Assembly (NCBI GenBank): GCA_013398955.1
Contig: VWPU01011854.1
Location: 78,501-142,500 of the forward strand
Direction of reading: 5' to 3'
Length of the DNA: 64,000 nt
From: Callaeas wilsoni
Lineage: Eukaryota; Chordata; Aves; Passeriformes; Callaeidae
Shown here: positions 27,201 to 39,492 of the stretch, in pieces
Layout: each line of letters starts with the position of its first letter
Position numbering within the stretch: position 1 is the stretch's first letter
Translations under genes and position numbers: made by a program
The notes under the pieces: generated by a model
The model's input: the letters and a program-made list of their open reading frames with translations, nothing else
What the model was told of the DNA's origin: nothing
Database searches by the model: none

Positions 27201-30200
27201 AAAAGAAAAACAGATAAAGGTTTCCTTTTGTCTCTGATGGCTTTACAAATAAATTTTTTGGTAAGTGTACAGACAGGGGTTTTTTGTACAATTAGATTCT
27301 GCCTCTTATTTGATAAGAAAAAGTTAAAACCCACACATGCAAATTGAATTTGGATTCTAATATAAGGGGAAATAAATGACATTGCACTTGCTGAAAAGTA
27401 ATTTGAGTTCCTTAGGAAAAAAAAAAAATTAAATGATTGTAGCAACATCAGCAGCATGTTTTTAGGTAGTTTTTTTCCAATTTATAGCCACATGCAAATT
27501 TCTGGCATGCACTTTGTTATTCTTGAACATATATAAAAACATTTTTTGTGACTTTATTTAATGTACAGGGATGATGATCACCCATTCTACATTTGACCAT
27601 TATCTGTGTCAAAATTATTCTTCTCTTGTCTATGTTTTGTATCTTCATATGTAAAAGGCAGTATTCAATCCATGACCCTAGCACCTAACTGAATTGTAAA
27701 TAATTTTTAAAAAGAGAGTAATTTTATATGCTTATGCTTACACAACATAAATAAATAAAGGCAGTGATTTTTGGTGATTTGATTTTCTTTAAGTCAGCTA
27801 TTTAAAAAATTAGATCTGTATTTTAAATACATATTTTGAAAATCTTATGACAAAGAGTACGTATCTAGATGGCTGGGCTTTTGTTCGCAGAAACGTGAAA
27901 AAAGGAATGGATAAAACTGTTAACTGAAAATTATAAGGAATCTGACACTAATTCATACACTAATGGAGCCTAAAAGCTCTTAAAATGACAGAAATTTCAC
28001 CAGCGTTAGTGATTTGTAGGTTTATTTTTGCTATACATGTTGGTCATGTAGCTGGCAGTTTTTCTTTTGCATAATTCTTTTAAATTATTGTACTCTAGTA
28101 TCTGAGTAAAAAGCTATTACAGTTGTGAAAGAATATGACAACATTGCTTCAAAAGATTAAGACAATTCAAAACTCTATAGGAGTACAATTTCTCCACTTT
28201 TTTTTATTTTTAATTTTTTTTTGTGCACATGACTATCAAAGCAAATGTGCAGTTTAAAATTTTAACTCTGTGTGAAATGTGGTTTTGCACAATTTTATCT
28301 TTTCATGGAACAGTGATTTCTGCTACTACGTCCTAGTTTATACATACTGAAATGTAGCATGTTAGGTCTGGAGTATGACACAGGGCATATTTGTATTGTG
28401 CTGCACCTTCTGAAATAACGCAGATTGCGGAATAGCCTTTAGTCGCTCGGTGTCAGGTCTAACGAAATTCCTATTTAGCATTGCCTGTTTTCCATTCAAG
28501 TGTTTGGACAGAAGTCATCCCTGTTAAGTGCTTTCTGAATGAGGCTTGGGTAGCTCGCCCGTAACCTGAGCTGTGTTTTGTTTCAGTGTGTTGTCTGCTG
28601 ACCTAGAGAACACTTGCATTAGCTGCATTGATCAGTCCACCTCACATCTCATCATTTAGGAGACAATTAATACTACCTTGTAAAGACTCCCCAGAGCATT
28701 TTCTTGGCGTTGGATTGCTTTACGCAGAAACCACAGGCAATGTTTGGAAAAGGGGAGGGAGCCAAGTAGGAAAAAGAAAAAAGGCATTAAGAAAGCTTTG
28801 TCTAGGAACCAAGTTTCATTTGCTGTGGTGACTTTCACTCATGTCATTCAAACTCCTTTTTTGATAGAGCATTTGGAAAAGAAAATTAGCTGTATTTTGA
28901 AGTTGATTTGTTGAAAAGATGCTGTAAGAGGTCACAAAAATATTTTATAAAGCTTCCTCTTGAGAGATATGCATTTGACTGGGAGACTTTTATAACTTGC
29001 AATTAAGAGTATAAACATTCTAATTTCAAGGATTAATAATCTGACATATTTTGAAATATTGTTTGACATGTTTTAATCCTAATTTTAATTATTTTTAAAT
29101 AACATATTTTGATAGACAAAAAAAAAGTGTGTTTCTTATTCTGTCTTTTTTGCTGTAGTACTTCTACCACTGTTGAATTTCAGTATTGCTTGATACTTAA
29201 GATAAAAATCAGATTTTAAGTATATGTGAATATGTTATCTTAAGAGCAAGCAAGGCTCTTAGTGCACTCCTTCATCTTTAGATAGTAAAATATTTTATAT
29301 TAGACATCATCCACAGAAGCAGGTGAGGAGCATTTACTAATAAAACCCAACTTTTTTCTTGAAAATGCCAAAGGTTACCATACTATTCTCTGTTAAAGTC
29401 TATGTTGCACCCTTGTAAGGAGCTTATCTAAAGATGGGTTGATAAAAGCTGATTGTACAGACATAAAATTTATAGGAAGGGAATTTTATGGAGAAGGTTG
29501 GTTATCACTCCAATATATTTCTCTAATCTATGTGATTCCGTGCAGATTGTACAGTGGAAATGAGGCCAACCAACATGTTGTGAACTTCAGAAATTGTTGC
29601 AAACTTGTTAGTATTTGCCACATCATTACATTGTCATTTTCATTTTCTTAGGTAGAGTGAATGAATTTTATGGGAGGAAAAAATTAATTTGTGATCTTAT
29701 CAATAGTATTTACTAGGAGTATATCAACGAAAAAAATTATTATATTTATTTTTGTGCTAATTCCATGGCTCAGATTTGTTATTTTGCTTCCCCTCCCCAT
29801 GGTCTTGAAGCAAAATATGCACTGACATTGAATAGAGATATGTATCTGGCTTATCTTTGCAACACAATCCGTATTATGGTATTACTGTGTTTTTAGGAAT
29901 ACACTAATATCTTCATAGTTCATGTTATAATTATCTTCTGTTGGTAGAACGGTTCTACTGGTGTTTGAAGGCAACAGTGAGGTGATGAAAATCAATAAAT
30001 TGTGTATGGGGGAAGTGTAAAGAATGTGTTTTTGAAAGTATGTATTACATGAAATTTTAAAGCAGTTTTGCTTGAGCACCTAGGTTGTCTTATGTTGGTA
30101 TTCCTGCAGAATGTAATTGTGAACTCCAGTATTCCTTTTGAAGTTGCTTTTGGGTTTTGGGGAGTTTGGCGTTTTCTTTCCCACCTCCTGTTAGATCCTG

Positions 30201-30838
30201 TTTTTCAAGTCAAAACTGATTTTCTGAAAGCTGTTTAAGTGGTTTGATATGTGCAATACAGAACACAGATTGTTTCAGTGAAGTGTCGTACTTTTATCCT
30301 TAGGATTGATACTGCAGGGTTTTATAGTATTTGTTTAGTGAGGATGTATCAAGCTGTAACCCAATATGTAAAATAGTCCTTTTTTTGCTATACAGTAAAG
30401 CCATATAAAATCATCTAAAACCAACCTCATCACAAAAAAAAAAAACCTTCAAGGAAGTGTTTTTCCACAGTTTGGCATCCATCTTTAGCCATTCTGTAGA
30501 TGTTTTTAATTAAGAAATCAATAGATAAGAGCTAGTATGAATTTTTTTGTAGCAAAACAATTTCCTTTTGGAAGAAGGGTTTGTGTGTTCTGACTGATGT
30601 TATCCGGGCTGACTTGAAAAGTTAGTGATTGTGGGATCTGCACAAATAGGAGTTGTTTAAAATGTCTTCACATCATCAGTATGTTATCTTTTGGAAATCT
30701 CTCATTTGTACTTTTAGGGAGCTATTGCTCATTGGTTTTGCAACATTGCTTTTGAGTGCCATCTTTGTGCCCTAATTGTAGCAATCTGTGGGGTCTTGAG
30801 GAATCCGCATCATTCAGATCAACTTTTGGTATTTGCAG

Positions 30839-31005
30839 GTACTACAGAGCGGGTGTGTCTGATCCAGGGAACAGTCGAAGCGCTAAATGCAGTTCATGGC
30901 TTCATTGCAGAGAAGATTCGAGAAATGCCTCAGAATGTGGCCAAGACAGAGCCTGTCAGCATTCTACAGCCTCAGACCACTGTTAATCCAGACCGCATCA
31001 AACAA
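30839..31005 (+). CDS. NOVA1: NOVA1 internal coding exon: C-terminal half of KH1 plus linker
   Basis: NOVA1 is a neuronal nuclear RNA-binding protein that controls alternative splicing by binding YCAY motifs through three KH domains. This 167-nt exon follows a TTTGCAG acceptor (AG at 30837-30838) and ends at a strong GTGAGT donor (31006). Its first two bases complete a Gly codon, so the upstream intron is phase 1; it ends on a codon boundary (CAA, Gln). The reading starts [20 protein letters not shown] and goes on through [10 protein letters not shown], the last strand and helix of KH1. The linker follows, with [13 protein letters not shown] and NPDRIKQ. From memory this matches vertebrate NOVA1 very closely. 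The paralogue NOVA2 differs in the [10 protein letters not shown] stretch. The acceptor's pyrimidine tract is short and broken by purines. The frame is intact, with no stop, and the +1 frame of the same exon is only a shadow. The preceding exon with the KH1 GxxG loop is outside the window. Confidence 0.96.
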
Positions 31006-32462
31006 GTGAGTTTTTGGTTGGGAATAGAGAGTCACAGCAGCTCCTTAAAAGTCTTAAAACTTTAGCACTGGAAGGGGTAAACATAACATGTTCTTTAAGA
31101 AAATGTTATTTTATACTTTATTAATTTGCTGGTGCTCTTTTTTCCTTGTACTTACATGTTCCGTGTTTCTCAGCAGTTCTTTTAGACAGTGTTTTATAAA
31201 TTCCAATGCAATGCTCTAATGTGTTTCTTCCATAAACTTTTCTTTACTGTATAAGGTGATAATAGACCTCTAGGTCTTAATTAAAGATTACTGAATTTTT
31301 ATCTTAAATGGTGAACCCTATGTAAATCTTAAGTGTTACTAAAAATCACAGATTAACTGAATGTTCTCTACATTTATGTATATAAATAATAATAAAAAAA
31401 AGTAACTTTTTTTTTAGACCCTAAATTAGATAATTTAAAATCTTACCTGTAAGAACTTGAAAACATAAGGATAATTTACTTGGGAAGTTTTTTGCAATTT
31501 CATTTTATATTATTTTTGGCATCTTTTTGCCTATTTTTTACTGGCTTCATTCAAAATCTTTGGATACTGCAAAAAATTATTTGCAAGATATTATTGCCCT
31601 AGTTCTTTATTCTTTGATTTTCCATAAAATTTTAATTTTAAAAAATTTGCTCTTTAAGGAGGATGGGAGATATGCATCATACAGGATTTAAATTTATTTT
31701 CCATTGTATTGAATAAGAAAAGAATGAAGAAAGAAATGAGAGAATACTAGTAAAATTTTGTCTTGTCTCTCTATGCTGTAGAGGATAGATTTTAGTTTCT
31801 CACCTATCCTATGCGGCAAAAGATTGTTTTGTCCTTTTACACTAGCAAGATTCAATTTCCTATAATTTGGTAACTGTGTGCAATTATTTTACTTTGTGTA
31901 CAGTGACATACACAGAAAGCTTATATGAAGATGTTTTTGAACAGGATGAGTTTGCAACAGACTGCTTTAGATGAATGAAACTGTGCCTAAACCATTAGTA
32001 TGATTTCTAATATTTACTACTATTTATTTATTCTTTCTGTATGCAATAATTTTACATACGAATTACTCTAGATAATTTATAAGAAAACACTAAAAAGAAA
32101 GCCCCCAATTTTATAGGATTAGTTTCTCAATTATTAGACATGAAAATGATTATGCCTGAAAGAGAGAGAAAAAGCTGAAATTGATCTATATTTTGAGTGA
32201 ATTTTCTGCTGATAAAATATTGGATTAGATACCAATATTTCTTAATCCAGTGGGAAATGAGTGTTCTCTATTACAATAAAAAGTGTTTTTCCCCTTTTGA
32301 AATGAAATGAAGCTAGTTTTTAGGTAAGTCAGTAAGATCCTGAGAAACTAGATTACAGAGCTCTTTAGTGAAATGCCTAAATAATTCCTCTCTTGTGTCG
32401 GAAGATGATATATATTGTTGTCCACACTATTTCTTCAGAAAATGTATTTGCAAAGTTGTTGA

Positions 32463-32625
32463 GGTTGTTTTTCTTTTATTTTGGGGGTTTGTTTTTTGAT
32501 TGGTTAGTTGGTTTCATTGTTTGTTTAGTTGTTGCTGTTTGTTTGGGTTTTTTTGTTTGGTTGGTTTTTTTCCCATACTTTTTTGAAAGTTTGTTTGGTT
32601 TGGGGTTTGTTGGTTTGGAATGTTA
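32463..32625. repeat. T/G-rich low-complexity repeat (TTTG-type)
   Basis: Imperfect TTTG/GGTT units dominate about 160 bases. The open frame through it, rich in Phe, Val, Gly, Leu and Trp, is an artefact of this composition. Confidence 0.85.
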
Positions 32626-34392
32626 AGTTCAATTAAATTCTGGAGGGATGGATTAGTGAATGCAGCCACTGCTAATGATGTTAAGACAGACTGAAGTACA
32701 ATGTATACTAGCTTTGCATCTTAAAATATAAATATATTACTTGTATACATACAGGTGTATAATATAACTTCAAATATTTGGGGATATGCATGTGCATATG
32801 TTAAACAATTTTAACCAAAATGAATTGTTTAAATTCTCTTTTAGTGAGGCAGCATCTGTTCATGACGAATTAATACACTATAAATATTGACTCAATCTAA
32901 AATTGATTCAAATTTAAAATCCATTATTTTTACCAAGAAATGAAATTGTTAGCTTAGTTTTTAGGTAGAATTTGAAGTGAATTAATCTGTCCTTCACTGT
33001 CAGAGTATGCCGTACCCTAATGAAAGATATAATACCTTGATTTAAAAATTTAAGAGAATAATATAACAGGTTGCCATGATTTAGAACTCCAGTGTTGCTA
33101 TTTTCTTAAGAGCACAAATATCACAATTTTATTAAAGTTATTAGTAAAATTTTTAATACTAGTAATTTTGAATTTTTTTTAAAATAAGGCTTATTATTTG
33201 TAATTTCTTCTTTTACACAAAATTTCACATGGTTCTTCCTATATTAGAATGTTGCCCAAGAACAATGGTACACAAAGTATTACATTGCAGATTGAAGAAA
33301 ATTTAAAGTTGATTTGAAATAATAAATTTTACCTTCATTTAGGAACTCTGAAAATGTGTCAGTCAGGACTAAGATGTAGTTTTCTCCCCATGAATAAAGA
33401 TACCAGTAGTTGAAGTCTTGCAAAGTCACTCATGTCTATATGAGCATGCAACTCTCATTTCTCTGTTGGAATTTCTCTGTCTTGGGTTGCTTTGTCAACA
33501 CTCTCCCCAGGGAAGGGAGTGAAGAAAGAAAATTTCTGGTTATAGATTCAATGAAAAAAGGCAGTAGGTAAAGCCTTTGCTGACTACTTGAATTTCAGCA
33601 CTTTCTGTCTTCAGGAAAGGCATGGGACACAGAGAGGCTGACTCTGGCCTGACATTTCTCCTTACTAATGGAAATCACTATCTGAACATTCTGTCCCTTT
33701 AGCTTCAGCTTTTTCAGCTGCAGAAAATTTGAAAGCAAATCTATTTCCTTCTTTTTGAGCCTTCTCCAGTATGTTTTCTTGTCTCTCCTAATCCTTTGGA
33801 CTTATTGGTAGATACCAGGGAGTTCTCTCCTCCAGGTAGGTCTCATAGATGTTTAATTGACAAATGTTTGTGTCTTTTATCTCTGCACAACATAGACAAT
33901 CTCCATGGATGTCAGCCATCTGCTATTTCTTAGTATCACTGAACAATAACCAACTGATTCCTATGCCCTTTTTCTTTCCAGAAACTGCTATGAGCATTTA
34001 GCCTCCTTTTTCTCTCTTTATTAATTAGAGTGTCATACAAACTCTTTCAAACCGTATCATAACTCACAGGAACAAAAAATTGTTTTCATAAGAGATCACG
34101 AGCCTGAGTTGTTTCATCTTTGTAATTAGCATTCAAAGCTTTACATTTCACCTCTAAATTAATAGCAACTCTTATGAACAATGGAAAAGGCTGCTGAAGT
34201 TGGTTTTATTACCTACTTCAGAAATTATTACAACTTTTTTGTAGGATAGTTCAATTTTCCTTGCAGCTTTCAGTTGTAGCAGGTAGCAGATGTTGTAGCA
34301 GCCTATCCAGGAAGCACATGGAAACAGAGATGGCCGTTGCTGAGCTGTGCATTTTGTGGAAGGAGAGAAGACCCATCTTAAAGATAACTCTG

Positions 34393-34464
34393 CTTCAAGC
34401 AGGAGTTTGCACTGTTTGGCCTTCTGAAATCCCTTCCAACCTATCATTCTTTGATTCTATGAAG
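34393..34464 (+). mobile_element. CR1 LINE 3' tail, very short copy
   Basis: Only about 70 bases of the CR1 3' end are recognisable: TTGGCCTTCTGAAATCCCTT, CCAACCTATCATTCTTTG, then ATTCTATGAA. The sequence upstream (34250-34390) has no clear CR1 match. It lies tail-to-tail with the antisense CR1 that starts 450 bp downstream. Confidence 0.75.
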
Positions 34465-34913
34465 CATTTAGGTCTTTTAAAACATAGAAAAGGATTTAGA
34501 ATTTCAGCCTTGTAAATTTAGAGTAAAACTTTCACATGTTGAACTTCCAATTAACGTTTTCATTGGAACCAGTTTCACTTCATCTTTTTCAGTGTCTAAT
34601 TAATGTCTCATGAGTTAAATATCTTTTTATTAACCATAGTCCCAGTTATTTTATTCAAAATCTGCAAAAGTTAATGTCTGAACTCAAATTTGTAATTTTG
34701 TGTTCCTGTATTGGAAACAACTGCTTTTACTCCAGAAATGTTAATCTACAACAAAAAAAAGAAACCTTCGTAATTTTTAAATAAAAACTTTGGCTTTCAA
34801 ATGCCTAAATAGAACCTGAGTTAAGAATACACATCTGAAAATATTGGCGTAAATGGAGGAGGGTGTTGTTGGTTTGGATTATGAGTTCTTCAGACTATAA
34901 AGGCTCAGTAGTC

Positions 34914-35575
34914 TTCACAGAATCACAGAATGGTTTTAGCTGGAAGGCAAATTAAAGATCATCCAGGTCCAACCCCTGTGCCAGGAACACCTTTATCTAG
35001 ACCAGGTTGCCTTATCCAACCTGGCCTTGAACATTTCCAGGTATGGATCACCCACAGCTTCTCTGGTCAAGCTCTTCTAGTGCCTCACCACCATCACAGT
35101 AAGGTTTCCCCCTAATATCTAATCTAACTCTACTTGTTTCAGTTTAAAAACCTTATCCATTGTCCAGTCACTACTCTCCCTGGTGAAGTCTGTCCCAGTC
35201 TTTCCTATAGGCCTGCTTTAAGTGCTTAAAGGCTACTATAAAGTCTCCAAGAAGCTTTCCTGTCTCTAGGATAAACAATGCCAATTCTCTTAGCCTGTCT
35301 TCATAGGAGAGGTGCTCCAGTCACTGATCATCTTTGTGGTCTTGTTCCGGATCTTCTGAAGCAGGTCCATGTCTCTCTTATCCTGAGAGCCTCAGAGGTG
35401 GATGCAGCACTCCAGGTGGAGTTTCACTAGAGCAGAGTAGAGGGACAGAACCACTTCTCCTCCTCCTAGACGCACTTCTGGCACTGCCTAGGGTGCAGGT
35501 TGCTTTTCTGGCCTACATGTCCACATTGCTTGATTGTATTTAATTTTTAATCCACCAAATGTCTCAGATTCTTCC
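34914..35575 (-). mobile_element. CR1 LINE fragment, antisense, longest copy in the window
   Basis: It opens with TTCACAGAATCACAGAATGG and TTAGCTGGAAGGC. It then passes the AGATCATCCAGGTCCAACCC motif, CCTCACCACCATCACAGTAA, and the segment GTGGTCTTGTTCCGG. It ends in CTCCAGGTGGAGTTTCACTA, GAGCAGAGTAGAGGGACAGA and GCCTACATGTCCACATTGC. About 660 bases of the CR1 3' region are thus covered in reverse orientation. Small gaps and AT-rich changes toward 35575 make that border approximate. Confidence 0.94.
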
Positions 35576-38500
35576 TTCCTTAAGAAACTTTCATTGGTTT
35601 CTTAAAATGCCTATCCCTTCTGAGAAGGTTTTCTTTTCTTTATCATCCATTGAAGACAAAAGTTGTCACCTAGATGAATCTTACTAAACTGTAGAATATG
35701 AGAAAATTACTCTACAGTTTTCATTTAAACAAAAAATAAGTAGCTTCATAGACCACAGTGTCTTTTCATCTAGTTAAAAATTTCTCATAAATTTTTTTCA
35801 CTTGTGAACATAGGTGAAAAATCACACCAGTTATGATTCTGCAATGTATAGTAAGATATGTAGAGGTCTTCACAAGTTGCGAGAACAAAAAAAATAAAGC
35901 TATTTAGTTCTGCAGATTGAATCCAGTGGCAAAACTTTATATTCCATAAAAATATGTATACTTTATTCTGTCCCTCATGTGCTTAATTCTGCTGGCAGAT
36001 CACTAGTTTTGTTTTTTGATTCATTTCATCAGTGTTGAATATAATCTCAATATGTATGCAAAACTTTGTTTATGAATGCGGTCAACTTTGTAGCTGCTTA
36101 TTAACCCTTCTGTGCTTCAAAAGTGGAGTGAGAATAGCATATTAATAGAATATTTTGTTGGGGGATAAACAGCAGCATTTAACTTTGCATAAGTTGATTC
36201 TTAAGAGAATTCTATAGTTCTCTCATACCTTCTGATGGCTTTGTAGTTTTGGTGTATCTTTCTGAATTCCAAAGTATCCCAGAATGAAAAGATGACCTTC
36301 TCTTCTAGAATGAATCTTAAACCCATATCTTATAGGATTTCTTATGGCTGTGCCTAGTTACATACTTCAGTTTACTGTCATTTCTATGTAACAACACCAG
36401 ATCTTGCAGTAGTTCTGTGTTACTGTGACAAGTTTTGAAGAAAGAGGTGGTCCTGATTCTTTTATGTCCCTTTTACTGTAATATTAATTCTAAATCGTTG
36501 CTTTCATCCAGAGTTGCTCTGATGATCCAAATGGCACCTGGTGGTTTGCTTCAAGCTTCTTATCCCTTCTTGTCTTTGACAAAACATGAGACAATCTTTC
36601 TTCAGGATCATACTTAACCATACTTTTTTGCTTCCTCAAAGTCAGGTTCCCAAGAATTCAAAAATACAGATGACTTACCTCTTCGTCTTTCTGTATTTCC
36701 CCATGCCCTGTCTCTTCTTCCACGCAAAAGCAAAACGAAATGCAAAGAGATTGAAATATAATCAAAATTTAATTTATTTGTTCTTTACAGAAATGAAAAG
36801 GTAGGGAGAAAAAATAGATCACTGAAGTCATCAAAGTAGCCTTTTTACAGTCTGAATTGTAAGCAAATTATTAATCCTTGATTATTTCTTTATCCAAATT
36901 CTCTTTTTTGAAATGTGTTATACATTTATACAGTCGCCTCGAAGATAAGACTCTTTTGCCAGAGTTACAGGTTAAAGGAAATCACAGCAGATGTGAAGAA
37001 GTCTCTCTGTTTAGCAAAGCAAGCGCTCTGTTAAGAAATGCTTACCTCTGACAGTGTTGAAAGTCTAGTCAGTCAGTCTTTTAGGTTGTTCGGAACAGTG
37101 GGGCCTTGCAGCGCTCTCTGTTTCTCATTTTAGCTGCAGAAGGTATTAAACTGTTTAATACAATTTTTTCAAAGATAACACCTTTTCTTAAAGTGCATTA
37201 AAATATTGACTTAAGCAAATTGGTTTTATCACAGTAATTTCAGTGATTAAAAGCACCAATATTAATATATGCAAGGCTGAAACTCAGTATTAGAGTAGTC
37301 TTAATAGTTATTTATTGCAGGTAATGTTATTACCAAGATTTCCTTTGTTTGGCAAGCTCTGTAGTGAGAAATTAGAAATCGGTAAGCTATAAATACAGTC
37401 TCACTTTCACATTTAAATGATGTTTTTTCTATGCTTTCACATCTGTAACCCTGTTTCAAATAGTATTTAATTTTCTGCCTTTTCTTCCTGGTCCTAAATA
37501 TATAATATACTAGTAAGTACTGAGAATTAATTTAATTGTCTCAGTACAGTTTTATTATTAATTACTCATGGTGTAAGTATTGAAATTTCTTTAGTGTAAA
37601 TATGTATATAAGGGTGCAATTGTAATCAAAAGAGGACTCAGAGACCTTCTGAAACACCATGCAGATGGACTGTATGTAATCTATGCTGCCATGATGCAGC
37701 TGTATCTTTACTCTGTTAATGGAAAAATATCAAGAATGGAAGGGTGATGTTTTGACCATATTTCTGCACACCCTTTAGCGTATTGTCTCCCTGGGAGAAG
37801 TCTCTCACGGCATGGTCAGTGCTTGTGAGCACTAAAAAGTAGTAGTATTTTCTTGGACTTTCAGAAGATACTACAACTCAAATATGACTAAAACAGAATT
37901 TTATTTCTAAAATTAGGCTCCTTTTTAAATACTTAAGATCTGCTTTCTCAAATACATGTTCTAGAAGTGTAAAGTTAGAACAAACAACACACTCTAACCT
38001 GTAACTCATTAATTGTCTTGTAAGTAGTAGGAAAGGTAATAGTATTTACGAAAACAGAGAAGTTTAACTTCATCATGGCTTAGATTATACTGTTCAAGAA
38101 ATACCTTAAAAAACATTCTGCAAATCTTAGAAGTGGTGTGGTAGAAATTCTAACTTTTTTTTTTTTCTATACCACTGCCAGTAGTCAACCTGCAATTTCA
38201 GGAAATCTTCAATTACACTATGGAAGTAGCAGACTCAAAAATTGAAACTTGTAATGTAAATTCATCCTATGATTTCTTTATATATCTCTTTATACATCTC
38301 ATTCACAGAAACCTAATAATTACTAAATTTGAGTGTTTACCTAATGCAAAAGATTTGCCAATTAAAAAACAAAAACCTGAACCATTCTATGCTGCATAAT
38401 AAGTCAGAATATTGAGTTTTATCCAACTTTGTTTAAGAAGAAATTTTGCTGAAAAGTTTTTGCAAAGCAGTTGAGACTGTATCAATACTTATCAGCCAGT

Positions 38501-38665
38501 GAAAATTCAATACAAACTCCAAATGCCTACTTCTGGTGGGTTTTTTTTTATGTTTGAAAAATCACTTTGTGTTATTTTGATATGAAAGTAATAAATAGCT
38601 GTATCTTCAGAATTATATAGAAGCATGAAAAGGGATGAATTTTTACAAATACTGTCAATTATTTT

Positions 38666-38707
38666 TATATATATATATATATGTGTGTATATATACATAT
38701 ATATATG
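38666..38707. repeat. AT/GT microsatellite
   Basis: (TA)n interrupted by TGTGTGTATATATACATA. A likely length-variable site within the intron before the cassette exon. Confidence 0.92.
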
Positions 38708-39440
38708 TGAAAAAAGAAAAGTAGCTATCTCAGTAAACAATGTAAGAGAGATTAAGCATCAAATACAGACAACTTGATATGCAAAGAAAAAAAAATGCAC
38801 CAAAAACACAAGACAAAAAACTATTATTTTCAGTATTTTGTCATTTATTTTGGGATAAAAGGTATTTTCCCATATTTGATTCTTGTTCATTAATACATTC
38901 TTTGCTTTTAAATTTATTAATCTTTTTTTCTATTGTATTTTAAACAGGCTTTTGCTAAAATAAATAATGAATTGCTTCTACTTAATAGAAGTTATAGTTC
39001 AACAGTCACCTGAAATGATTATCATCACTCCTTTTTTCATCACAGCCATATATTTCTGTACTTTAGAAAGACTGATATGAATTGAAATCTGAGATGTTCC
39101 CAGTTTTTTAAATCATTTGTGGTATCCATGATTGTCATTATTCGGTGTTGAAGTGCTCTACATATTTCCCTATAAATCCACTAGTTAGGTTTGATAACAA
39201 ATGTGAAGAACAAACTATTTTTCCTTTTAATAGGTAACCTAGCATACCAAAAAAATATACAGTACCATATGCCCTAGTTAGCAGTGGTGTTGATAACACA
39301 AATGATCAGTTTTCTGGAATATTTCAGTCAAAATGTATTAGTAATTTTTTTTTTCTTTTGGGAAGTTCAGGATGGGATTTTAATACCTAACTAGAATAAA
39401 GAAAACCTATTGGGACAACAAATAATTCTCCATTCTTTTT

Positions 39441-39492
39441 GGTTGGGTTTTTTTTTTTGTTTTGTTTTGGGTTGTTTTTTTGTATTTTTTTC
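39441..39492. repeat. Poly-T / T(n)G low-complexity stretch
   Basis: Mostly T with spaced G, including an uninterrupted run of 11 T. No associated element is seen. Confidence 0.85.

Larger units (their letters stand above)
1..30838 (+). other. NOVA1: NOVA1 intron, 3' part (upstream of the KH1 exon)
   Basis: About 30.8 kb of intron with its start outside the window. It contains CR1 fragments at 4350-4768, 5725-6220 and 17055-17460, an older CR1 tail near 9465-9530, and simple repeats at 6802 and 10866. The remaining stretches, including 1-4349, 6221-9464, 9531-17054 and 17461-30838, are AT-rich unique sequence. No exon is supported there, although 12520-12787 has splice-like borders. Open frames are short, lack recognisable domains and are of the length expected by chance. 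The intron ends at the AG at 30837-30838 and is phase 1. Confidence 0.9.

Noticed and set aside
27089..27457. 122-codon minus-strand open frame
   Set aside because: Dominated by Phe, Leu and Lys from poly-A/T runs; no domain, and the composition is that expected of AT-rich intron.
30756..30986. Open frame of 76 codons in the +1 frame over the KH1 exon
   Set aside because: It is a shadow. The other frame gives a clear NOVA1 KH1 match bounded by proper splice sites.
39221..39240. Recursive-splice-like site TTCCTTTTAATAG|GTAACC
   Set aside because: The acceptor part is weak, the intron is only 10.3 kb and nothing else supports stepwise splicing.
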